Assembly: GCA_030043575.1 (NCBI GenBank)
Contig: JASHXK010000511.1
Location: 1-18,167, forward strand
Direction of reading: 5' to 3'
DNA length: 18,167 nucleotides
Source: Terriglobales bacterium
GTDB taxonomy: Bacteria > Acidobacteriota > Terriglobia > Terriglobales > Acidobacteriaceae
This document shows, piece after piece, positions 1 to 5,885 of the stretch (its first letter is position 1; each line of letters starts with the position of its first letter). The notes under the pieces are model-generated. The model worked only from the letters and a program-made list of their open reading frames with translations. It ran no database searches and was not told the origin of the DNA. The position numbers were made by a program, and so were the translations under genes.

Positions 1-245
1 CCATCTCTGGCACGCTGGCCTCTATCGCGCCGCTTTCGGCTGAAATCGATCCCAGCCTCGCCGAGAAAGAACAGCTGAGTGGCATTGTGCCGCCGCCGTT
101 CTACCTCGGGTTTGTGCATTTGCGAAATGACGGGACACTGCGCGACGGCATGACCGGCACGGCCAAACTCTTCGTCCGTCGTCGCAGCCTGGCAGACATG
201 ATGGCAAGATTTGGTCGCGATCTGGTTCTGCGGCGACTCTGGTAA
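1..245 (+). CDS. C-terminal end of a probable HlyD-like periplasmic adaptor / membrane-fusion protein (partial)
   Basis: The reading frame is open from the left edge (codons in phase from base 3) and stops at TAA 243-245, giving about 80 residues. The segment YLGFVHLRNDGTLRDGMTG (about residues 34-52) followed by TAKLFV resembles the last beta-strands of HlyD/RND-type adaptor proteins, where an 'L+GM.G.AKI' motif is typical. The basic tail ending in RRLW resembles adaptors fused to or encoded with site-2-protease-like membrane proteins. In that family the protein sits in the periplasm and links an inner-membrane transporter to the outer membrane. The start and most of the domain lie outside the window, so the assignment rests on a short motif. 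A terminator hairpin follows 20 bp after the stop. Confidence 0.5.
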   Translation, partial: ISGTLASIAPLSAEIDPSLAEKEQLSGIVPPPFYLGFVHLRNDGTLRDGMTGTAKLFVRRRSLADMMARFGRDLVLRRLW

Positions 246-265
246 ACAACTCACCTGTGAAAATG

Positions 266-295
266 AAAAAAGGCCCTGCGTTCACAGGACCTTTT
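266..295. terminator. Hairpin terminator between convergent genes, probably bidirectional
   Basis: Bases 268-278 and 285-295 form an 11-position stem (AAAAGG, one C/A mismatch, CCTG, paired with CAGG and CCTTTT) around the 6-nt loop CGTTCA. An A-run leads in and a T-run leads out, so it reads as a Rho-independent terminator on either strand. It sits between the plus-strand gene ending at 245 and the minus-strand gene ending at 355. Confidence 0.75.
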
Positions 296-354
296 ACGAA
301 TTGGGATAGGGTAAGCCTGCACAGCTCCACCGAGCGGCTCCGGATGTCGAACGC

Positions 355-633
355 TTACAGCGCGCGAATGGCCGGCTTTACGGCAGCGCGAACGGCCGGC
401 TTAATTGCGGCACGTACGGCAGGCTTTATAGCGGCACGTACAGCCGGCTTTACAGCGGCGCGAACGGCCGGTTTAATCGCGGCACGTACGGCTGGCTTTA
501 CGGCTGCCCGGATGGCTGGCTTTACGGCCGCTCGGATGGCCGGCTTTACCGACGGGGACGTCGTTGGGGTTGCCAGGATAGCCTTCTGGGCGGCTGTTCG
601 CTGAGTGATGAGCGACTTCTTCTGCACTGACAT
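355..633 (-). CDS. Small basic octapeptide-repeat protein (histone H1-like composition)
   Basis: This encodes 92 residues. A head of about 28 residues (MSVQKKSLITQRTAAQKAIL then ATPTTSPS) is followed by eight tandem octapeptides of the form (V/I)KPA(V/I)RAA, each with one Lys and one Arg, up to the C-terminus. There is no signal peptide, Cys or acidic residue in the repeat block. The start is well supported: AAAGGAGAT lies 6-7 nt before the ATG at 633. The Ala/Lys/Pro-rich make-up recalls histone H1-like and other bacterial nucleic-acid-binding low-complexity proteins, but no family can be named with certainty. Third-position differences between repeat units suggest that the protein sequence, not only the DNA, is maintained. 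A sigma54-type promoter candidate lies about 70-85 bp upstream, next to a sigma54 activator gene. The opposite strand is also open across the repeats because the unit is exactly eight codons. Confidence 0.7.
   Translation of the reverse strand: MSVQKKSLITQRTAAQKAILATPTTSPSVKPAIRAAVKPAIRAAVKPAVRAAIKPAVRAAVKPAVRAAIKPAVRAAIKPAVRAAVKPAIRAL
368..559. repeat. Array of eight tandem 24-bp units inside the basic repeat protein gene
   Basis: Units begin at 368, 392, 416, 440, 464, 488, 512 and 536. On the plus strand each follows the pattern (A)(C/T)GGC(C/T)GGCTT..., with degenerate third positions; the eighth diverges at its far end. There are no spacers, so this is a coding minisatellite rather than a CRISPR array. 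Unit number may vary between strains by slippage or recombination. Confidence 0.9.
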
Positions 634-701
634 GCAATCTCCTTTTCGCTGCTTCTCTCGACTGCGGGTTACAAACCGCTCGAGGCGACATCCTAGAGTG
701 T

Positions 702-717
702 TGCAAAGCGAATTCCA
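702..717 (-). promoter_or_regulatory. Candidate sigma54 (-24/-12) promoter for the basic repeat protein
   Basis: On the minus strand the bases read TGGAATTCGCTTTGCA. The -24 GG and -12 GC are separated by exactly 10 nt, and TTTGCA matches the -12 box of the TGGCAC-N5-TTGCA consensus; two of the -24 box bases differ. The expected start would fall near 691, leaving a leader of about 58 nt before the ATG at 633. The gene immediately upstream encodes a sigma54-dependent activator. A chance match cannot be excluded by eye. Confidence 0.5.
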
Positions 718-860
718 AACTGGAGGGCGTTGGGCGCCAGAGGAGGAATGCCTGTTTTCAGCGACTTGCGAGGCGGGTTAATCGGGCGCTCAAAAAAAAG
801 ATTAAAAATCAATCTCCGTTGGATGAAAAAATAATCTCCCCAGTGCCAAAGGTTGATTTT

Positions 861-2270
861 TTATGCCCTGGCAATCTGATACTTGCGGCAAAGATAGTGC
901 ATCCTTTGCTTGTCAATATGCAGCAAGCGGGCTGCATCCACCTTATTCCCCCCGCTCCGCCGCAGTGCGGCCTGCAGGTATGCGACCTCGATTCTCGCGA
1001 TCTCCTCATCGAACTGCACGCCCTGCTCGGGAATGAGCAGGGAATCCTGTGAGGTGGTGCTGTGGTAGAGGATGCGCTGCGGCAGATGGTGCATCTTGAT
1101 CAGCGGCCCATCCACCATGAGGACCAATCGTTGCACCAGATTTTCGAGCTCCCGCACATTGCCCGGCCACGGATCCTCCTCCAGCACCTGCATCACTTCG
1201 GGATCCACCCGCTTCAGCGGTATGCCGTTCTCCGCACAATAGATGCGCAGGAAATGCTCGATGAGCAACGGGACATCTCCCGCCCTTTCGCGCAGGGGCG
1301 GCAGGAAGATTGGCACTACATTGATTCGGTAGTACAAATCCTCACGAAAGCGGCCGACCTGCACCATGGCCTCAAGATCTTCATGCGTGGCCGTGATCAG
1401 GCGGAAGTCGATCTTCTTGGCGGTGTGCCCGCCAATACGAGTAACCACCCGGTCCTCGAGGACGCGCAGCAGCTTGGTCTGCAGCGCCAGGCCAAGCGTG
1501 GCGATCTCATCGAGGAAAAGAGTGCCCGTGTGAGCCAGCTCGATGTGGCCGGCATGTGCTGCCTTGGCATCGGTGAAGGCACCTTTTTCGTGCCCGAACA
1601 ACTCCGCCTCAATCAGGTTCTCAGGCAAAGCCGCGCAGTTGATGCTGACGAACGGCTTTTCGGATCGTGACCCCAGCGACACGATGGCGCGCGCGACCAG
1701 TTCTTTGCCGGTCCCGCTCTCTCCGCGGATCATTACCGTACTACTGCTGTCGGCAACACGTTGGATGGCGTCATATACCAGTCGCATCGGTTCGCTGGCG
1801 CCGATCAGTTCGCTGTACGATTGCTGCTCCGCCTTGGCGCTGAGCCGCTCACGGTATTCGATCTCCGTCCGGCGTTTTTCCAGCGCCCGCCCGAGGACGA
1901 TTCTCACCTCTTCGAAGTCGATCGGGGCAACAAAGTATTCGTCGACCGTGGCATCCATTGCCTTGTGTCGAAGGCCTTTACTATGCGAGCGGGTCAATGC
2001 CGCCAGCAGCAGGTCGGGCAGCAGCGAACGCAATTCGGTCGTGGCGGCCAATCCCTCATCCGGGCGTTCGCCCACCACATCGATGTCCACGATAACGGCG
2101 TTCGGCGGATGCTTTCTCACCCGCGCGATCAATTCATCCCACGATCGCAAAATCGATACGTCGTATTCGGTGGAAAGACACGCCTCTGCCTCGGGTCGGA
2201 TGGATTCGTCGGTCGTCACAATGATGACGCTGAATCGAGAGGGTCGATGCTCGCTGTTGGTAGTCGGCAT
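861..2270 (-). CDS. NtrC-family sigma54-dependent transcriptional activator with degenerate receiver domain
   Basis: This is an enhancer-binding protein that would use ATP hydrolysis to open sigma54-RNA polymerase promoters. The ATG at 2270 is preferred (GGAAG lies 6 nt before it), giving 469 residues; a TTG at 2297 would add nine residues but has no ribosome site. Numbered from the ATG, a receiver-like domain (about 12-130) carries the acidic pair D21/E22 and a candidate phospho-Asp in VIVDID (D62). The usual KP lysine is replaced (FVAP), so the domain may not switch by normal phosphorylation. The AAA+ domain (about 155-375) has Walker A GESGTGKE, a GAFTDA sigma54-contact loop (canonical GAFTGA), Walker B TLFLDE, an arginine-finger region FREDLYYRIN and WPGNVRELEN. 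A Fis-type helix-turn-helix occupies about 425-466. No sensor kinase is adjacent. The STAS/ATPase pair is divergent and the repeat-protein gene is downstream with a sigma54-like promoter, so that gene is the natural candidate target. Confidence 0.93.
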   Translation of the reverse strand: MPTTNSEHRPSRFSVIIVTTDESIRPEAEACLSTEYDVSILRSWDELIARVRKHPPNAVIVDIDVVGERPDEGLAATTELRSLLPDLLLAALTRSHSKGLRHKAMDATVDEYFVAPIDFEEVRIVLGRALEKRRTEIEYRERLSAKAEQQSYSELIGASEPMRLVYDAIQRVADSSSTVMIRGESGTGKELVARAIVSLGSRSEKPFVSINCAALPENLIEAELFGHEKGAFTDAKAAHAGHIELAHTGTLFLDEIATLGLALQTKLLRVLEDRVVTRIGGHTAKKIDFRLITATHEDLEAMVQVGRFREDLYYRINVVPIFLPPLRERAGDVPLLIEHFLRIYCAENGIPLKRVDPEVMQVLEEDPWPGNVRELENLVQRLVLMVDGPLIKMHHLPQRILYHSTTSQDSLLIPEQGVQFDEEIARIEVAYLQAALRRSGGNKVDAARLLHIDKQRMHYLCRKYQIARA

Positions 2271-2562
2271 GGGGGTCTTCCAAACGTTCCGCAACAAGCA
2301 GCCGTATTAAAGCGCTTGTCGGATGATCGTGGGCCTGTTTTGATTCGAAGATTGGAAGCATTATGACATTGTTTTTTTAAATCGCTAAGTTTAATTTTTC
2401 ATCTTCAGCAAGACCCGGCGAGCTAGCACAAGAAGGCCGCAACCCACATCCACGTCCCGGCCAAATCATTCGCCACGAAATGCGCTTGCAAAAGCGGCCA
2501 GGTTCGTCATAGCGTAGCGGCGTCGGGCAAGGGTGCTGTGGGAGCGATCCCAGGAGGGTGGG

Positions 2563-2901
2563 TTGGACATTAACGTTCGCAAGCGATCGCAGGTGCAGGT
2601 CGTGCAATTGAAGGGACAGCTCCGGCTCGGTGAAGCTGTCGACGATCTGCAGCGCACCATCAACGAGTCTATGGCGGAGGGCGACGCACGCTTCGTCGTC
2701 AACTTGTCGGAGGTGCCGATGATCGACTCCAGCGGCATCGGCGTCCTGGTGCGATTTCTTGCCTCGGCGAAGAAACGCGGAGGAAGCGTCAAGCTGGTGA
2801 ATCCTTCCAACTTCGCGCAAAAGACGTTGCGCCTGGTGGGTGTTCTTAACCTATTTGAAGTTTATGAAGACGACGATCAGGCAGTGGCGTCGTTCAATTG
2901 A
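2563..2901 (+). CDS. STAS-domain anti-anti-sigma factor (SpoIIAA/RsbV-like)
   Basis: This is a single-domain cytoplasmic protein of 112 residues. The TTG at 2563 is chosen because AGGAGG (2552-2557) sits 5 nt upstream; a GTG at 2533 would add ten residues without a ribosome site. The STAS fold is recognisable from VVQLKGQL at the first strand, FVVNLSEV, and the phosphorylation loop MIDSSGIG at residues 53-60, in which the Ser after Asp (S56) corresponds to the serine phosphorylated in SpoIIAA/RsbV. In that family the unphosphorylated form binds an anti-sigma kinase and frees its sigma factor. The RsbW-like kinase gene follows 43 bp downstream, so the two form a partner-switching pair. No sigma factor gene is beside them; the target must be elsewhere or be a non-sigma protein. 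Confidence 0.9.
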   Translation: MDINVRKRSQVQVVQLKGQLRLGEAVDDLQRTINESMAEGDARFVVNLSEVPMIDSSGIGVLVRFLASAKKRGGSVKLVNPSNFAQKTLRLVGVLNLFEVYEDDDQAVASFN

Positions 2902-2944
2902 TCCTCTGGATCGACAAGAACCGGAAAAACTCCAATGAGGCTTC

Positions 2945-3391
2945 ATGTCTTTTGAAGCCGGAGCTGGCGCCGCCGACCAGCCCGGTGAAGTGACCAACTC
3001 GTTCGAGCTTCGTCTGCAAGGCGAGGTCCGCGCCATTGCCGCAGCGGCGGATAGTATCTCCGCCAAGCTACAGCTGTTGCAGATTGCCGAAGAAAAGCAA
3101 GTGGAGATTCTCCTGGCAGTACACGAGGCATTGGCCAATGCGGTGGTTCACGGTTGTAAGAATGACCCATCCAAAGAGGTTCGCTGCCGTTTGGAACAGT
3201 ATGCAAATGGCCATATCTTGATTGTGATCACCGATCCAGGATCTGGTTATTCGCCGCAGCAACTCCCTGATCCCACAGGGGACGAACATATCCATCGGGA
3301 CCATGGCCGTGGAATATACCTGATTCGCCAGCTTATGGATAACGTGTTGTTCGAGCACAACGGCAGGGAAATCAGGATGTGGAAGTACTAA
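2945..3391 (+). CDS. RsbW/SpoIIAB-like serine-protein kinase / anti-sigma factor (HATPase_c_2)
   Basis: The protein has 148 residues, the usual size for this family, and starts at ATG 2945 with GAGG 4 nt upstream. It has the GHKL ATP-binding boxes: an N box EALANAVVHG at residues 61-70 (E61, N65 and H69 conserved), a G1 box DPGSGY at 97-102, and a G2 box GRGIYLIRQL at 121-130. Proteins of this type bind and inhibit a sigma factor and phosphorylate the STAS partner on serine. It follows the STAS gene on the same strand and is probably co-transcribed with it. A histidine- and acid-rich stretch (DEHIHRDHGRG, 113-123) lies within the ATP lid. It has no membrane segment and is expected to be cytoplasmic. 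Which sigma factor or regulator it controls cannot be told from this window. Confidence 0.9.
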   Translation: MSFEAGAGAADQPGEVTNSFELRLQGEVRAIAAAADSISAKLQLLQIAEEKQVEILLAVHEALANAVVHGCKNDPSKEVRCRLEQYANGHILIVITDPGSGYSPQQLPDPTGDEHIHRDHGRGIYLIRQLMDNVLFEHNGREIRMWKY

Positions 3392-3654
3392 GCTCCTCTT
3401 CACGCAAGATCACACAGTCGATTGACGGCTTAGGAACGGTCTATCACAACGACAATCGATGGATGTGCGACGGTTCGATGATCCCAGCAGCGCATCGTCG
3501 AGTGTTCGATACGATTCCGCAAAATCGGACGCATCAGTCCTTTGCGTCGCCCGACTCGTCCTACTTGCTCCAGATATCCACGCTGTGCGAGGCGTGTGCT
3601 GATATGGGTCCCGACCCTTCCAAAAAAGCAAATTGACATGCCCGGGAGGTCGAA

Positions 3655-3851
3655 GTGAAACGCACGTGGTCGGTTTTCGTCGTGCTGCTCACTTTCGCAT
3701 CCAGCCGTCATTATGGGCGCCGCCAACAGCACTCCGGCGCTCGACGCGAACGGCAATCTACGGCACAACGTATTACGGAGGCGCGGAGAACTGCGGCGGC
3801 AGCGGTTGCGGCGTGGTCTGGGAGATCGCGGCCGTAGCAGAGGGTCGCTAG
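3655..3851 (+). pseudogene. Remnant of a GloVer-repeat (TIGR03803-like) secreted protein
   Basis: GGGAGG (3644-3649) is followed 5 nt later by a GTG at 3655 that begins a signal-peptide-like MKRTWSVFVVLLTFASS. The frame then slips. Bases 3743-3757 read DANGN in a second frame, and bases 3759 onward read YGTTYYGGAENC and then GSGCGVVWEI in a third frame, ending at TAG 3849-3851. Together these make one GloVer repeat (D..GN.YGTT..GG....G.VFE), very similar to a repeat of the larger gene at 9711-11064, which also has a Cys-containing YGG...GCGVVF unit. A 2-bp loss near 3758 explains the last shift. The middle repeats are missing, so this is a decayed gene rather than an alternative short protein. 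Confidence 0.75.
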
Positions 3852-4451
3852 GTTTATTGACGCATGATGTTACAACAATTGACCTGCTGACTCGCCACCA
3901 ACCTCCCAGTCTTCATTGACTCGCCTGTCGCACCGCTGATCGGACAGCGGTGTCACTACCGCATTGCTTCTTTAAGGGGCGGACGGCATACCAATGTAGA
4001 CGACAACTCAGGCGAATCCATAGGCTGATCGAGCAGCCATGTTTTGGTTTTGCCCCCTCTTGTAGCTGGCGAGGACAACTCCGCACATCCGAATAATTCA
4101 TTGACAACATCGCAAACCGCGAACAGAATTCCGACATCCGGCCCTGGGTTCCCTCGTTCGCAGACTGTTTCTTCGCCAAACCTCAAAGCTCTTGCAGTCC
4201 GGCGGCGGACCATACATTATCGCCAGTTGAGAAGGACATCCAGGTTAGACGTAAAACACTGCCGCTGTGCTGAAAATCACAATGGACAACGTTGTCATAG
4301 CAGGGTGGCTTGTGGCAGGCAGTTGTTTTTGTGAAGATTAACCGTGACAGCGCCCGCTGTCCGTGATAGCCTCCACCCGGCAACTATGCCGGTACGTTGA
4401 CAAGCATCGTTTCCCGGTTACTTAGCTCAATCCAAATGGGAGACGACTCTG
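3852..4451. other. Gene-free stretch with small inverted repeats
   Basis: No convincing gene is visible on either strand; the open frames are short and lack ribosome sites. Three compact inverted repeats are present: CACCGCTG/CAGCGGTG at 3931-3952 (6-nt loop), GACAGCG/CGCTGTC at 4346-4361, and CCGGC/GCCGG at 4377-4392. A TTGACA at 4397-4402, 17 nt before the poor -10 candidate ACTTAG, could be part of the promoter for the gene at 4452, but the match is weak. Confidence 0.5.
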
Positions 4452-5312
4452 ATGAGAAGGTCAAGTCTGACGCTTAATGCCGTGTGTATTACGCTCTTGT
4501 CGGCGGGTGTTGGGTATACACAATCTGACCCGGGCCGGGGAGCTAAATCGACCCAGACCGTCGAGAGCGGCTCCTCGGAGCCCGCCGAAGATTGTCCACC
4601 GGTTTCTAAACAGCGGTTTCCCGCCACCGGGCAGACGACTTCCTATGTGATGGGCGATGACGGTGACATAAGGGCTGGGGGCCCGCTCCGATACCGGGAC
4701 AACGGCGACGGCACGATCAGCGACCTGAATACGAAGCTGATGTGGGAGAAGAAGGACCAGGCCAGCGGTCTCCATAACTGGGACAACACTTACCCATGGC
4801 AGGGGACGTGCTTGAACCGCCCCACGAAGTTCTGCGGCACCAACGCGGATTGCTCGAACGGCGGGACCTGCTTCGTTCCCGGCGGCAAAATGACAATCTT
4901 CCAGTGGGTTGCCCAGCTCAACGCCGCTCCCTGCTTCGCCAACCACTGCGACTGGCGAATACCCAATGTCAGGGAGTTGCAGAGCATCGTGGACTACGAG
5001 ACCTATTTCCCTGCGGTAGATACGGCTTTCAACAACAACTGCACATCCGCGTGTACTACCTGCAACTTAGGCTGCACTGTGGATGGCGCCCACAATACTA
5101 TGGAGTGCAGTTGCACGCAGCCGGCCGGCCCGTCGAAAGGCTATTACTGGACGGGGACGACCTATGCCGCCAGCCCACTCGTTCTGCCACCCGGTTCGAT
5201 GCTCGCGTGGGGCGTGCTCTTCGGTGACGGCGACGCGCTGAGCGCCGGCAAGACCGATCACGACTACGTACGCGCAGTTCGTTGCGGCCTTGTGAAGAAA
5301 GACGTTCGATAG
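4452..5312 (+). CDS. Secreted Cys-rich DUF1566 (Lcl_C) domain protein
   Basis: The protein has 286 residues and starts at ATG 4452 with GGGAG about 9 nt upstream. Residues 1-24 form a signal peptide (basic start, hydrophobic core LNAVCITLLSAGVG), so it is exported. The DUF1566/Lcl_C signature is clear: RYRDNGDGTISD followed by LMWEKK at about 80-101, then CDWRIPNVRELQSIVDY at 166-182, YYWTGTTYA at 231-239 and DHDYVRAVRCG at 269-279. Two Cys-rich insertions interrupt the domain (about 120-140 and 197-221). Both resemble the disulfide-rich inserts of DUF1566 proteins in other soil bacteria. The family has no established activity; its fold resembles C-type-lectin or FGE-sulfatase-like surface domains. 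It stands alone, flanked by gene-poor DNA and followed by an inverted repeat at 5314-5340. Confidence 0.85.
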   Translation: MRRSSLTLNAVCITLLSAGVGYTQSDPGRGAKSTQTVESGSSEPAEDCPPVSKQRFPATGQTTSYVMGDDGDIRAGGPLRYRDNGDGTISDLNTKLMWEKKDQASGLHNWDNTYPWQGTCLNRPTKFCGTNADCSNGGTCFVPGGKMTIFQWVAQLNAAPCFANHCDWRIPNVRELQSIVDYETYFPAVDTAFNNNCTSACTTCNLGCTVDGAHNTMECSCTQPAGPSKGYYWTGTTYAASPLVLPPGSMLAWGVLFGDGDALSAGKTDHDYVRAVRCGLVKKDVR

Positions 5313-5313
5313 C

Positions 5314-5340
5314 GCCAACCCAATGATCACTCGGGTTGGC
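5314..5340 (+). terminator. Perfect 8-bp inverted repeat just after the DUF1566 gene, possible terminator
   Basis: GCCAACCC (5314-5321) and GGGTTGGC (5333-5340) flank an 11-nt loop that itself contains the palindrome TGATCA. It begins 2 bp after the stop codon, as expected for a transcript end. It lacks a T-run, so intrinsic termination is uncertain; it could equally be a 3'-end stabilising hairpin. Confidence 0.45.
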
Positions 5341-5547
5341 TACCTAGGCCTCGGACCATCTCCTTATCCCCATTGCACTCATGTGCCGTTGGCAACGGAA
5401 CTTGAGCGCAATCGCTGTTTTCGCCAATCATCTCGAAACAACTGCGCTAAGTTCTCCCCTGCCCGTTTATTACGCCGTAATCCAAAATTAAGTTGACCGC
5501 CAACAGAGTGCGGCACAATACTCAGTCCGCTAAGGAGAATTCCTGTG

Positions 5548-5679
5548 ATGGCAATCACTCGCCCTCTCAGTATAGATCTGAAAACCGCGACAGTCTTCCT
5601 CCTTGCCGCAGCGCTAGTGATCGTTTCTGCTCCAGCAGCGCAGGCACTGGCCGCCCCCTTGTCTGCGGCCGGTCTGTAG
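5548..5679 (+). CDS. Small hydrophobic peptide, 43 aa, putative exported or membrane protein
   Basis: A short frame from ATG 5548 to TAG 5677-5679 encodes MAITRPLSIDLKTATVFLL, then AAALVIVSAPAAQALAAPLSAAGL. AAGGAG at 5532-5537 lies 10 nt before this ATG, or 7 nt before an in-frame GTG at 5545, which may be the true start. The core from about residue 13 to 31 is a hydrophobic helix, followed by an Ala-rich tail with APAAQA and ALAA, which look like signal-peptidase sites. It could be a small membrane peptide, or the signal-peptide stub of a longer exported protein that has been truncated. I do not recognise a family. It stands alone between the DUF1566 gene and the sulfatase. Confidence 0.4.
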   Translation: MAITRPLSIDLKTATVFLLAAALVIVSAPAAQALAAPLSAAGL

Positions 5680-5885
5680 GAGATTTTCCCAAGGGTTCGG
5701 ATTGATAATGAGACCTCCAACAGCGCGCAGAACCTCCCTCTTTCGTTCCTACGACCTTTAGGCCGCTAGTTGCCCCGTCTTCTGCCTAAGGTTAGACTTG
5801 CTCTCTCACCGACACGGAGTAGCGATTAAGTCGCTGTGAGCTTTTGTTTTCGCGACATCCACTTGAAGCGGAAAGCGAGTCCTTC

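Noticed and set aside
368..559. Tandem repeats as a possible CRISPR array
   Set aside because: Units abut without unique spacers and encode a regular peptide; no cas genes are present.
257..604. Plus-strand 115-codon frame across the 24-bp repeats
   Set aside because: It is open only because the unit is exactly eight codons; the start lies in a terminator hairpin and there is no good ribosome site. The minus-strand frame has AAAGGAG and a normal start.
2271..2297. TTG at 2297 as start of the sigma54 activator
   Set aside because: No ribosome site precedes it; GGAAG is positioned for the ATG at 2270, which still includes the whole receiver domain.
4309..4330. TGGCAGGCAGTTGT-like sigma54 promoter upstream of the DUF1566 gene
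   Set aside because: GG-to-G spacing is one base short and the -12 GC is GT, so it fails the strict spacing rule.
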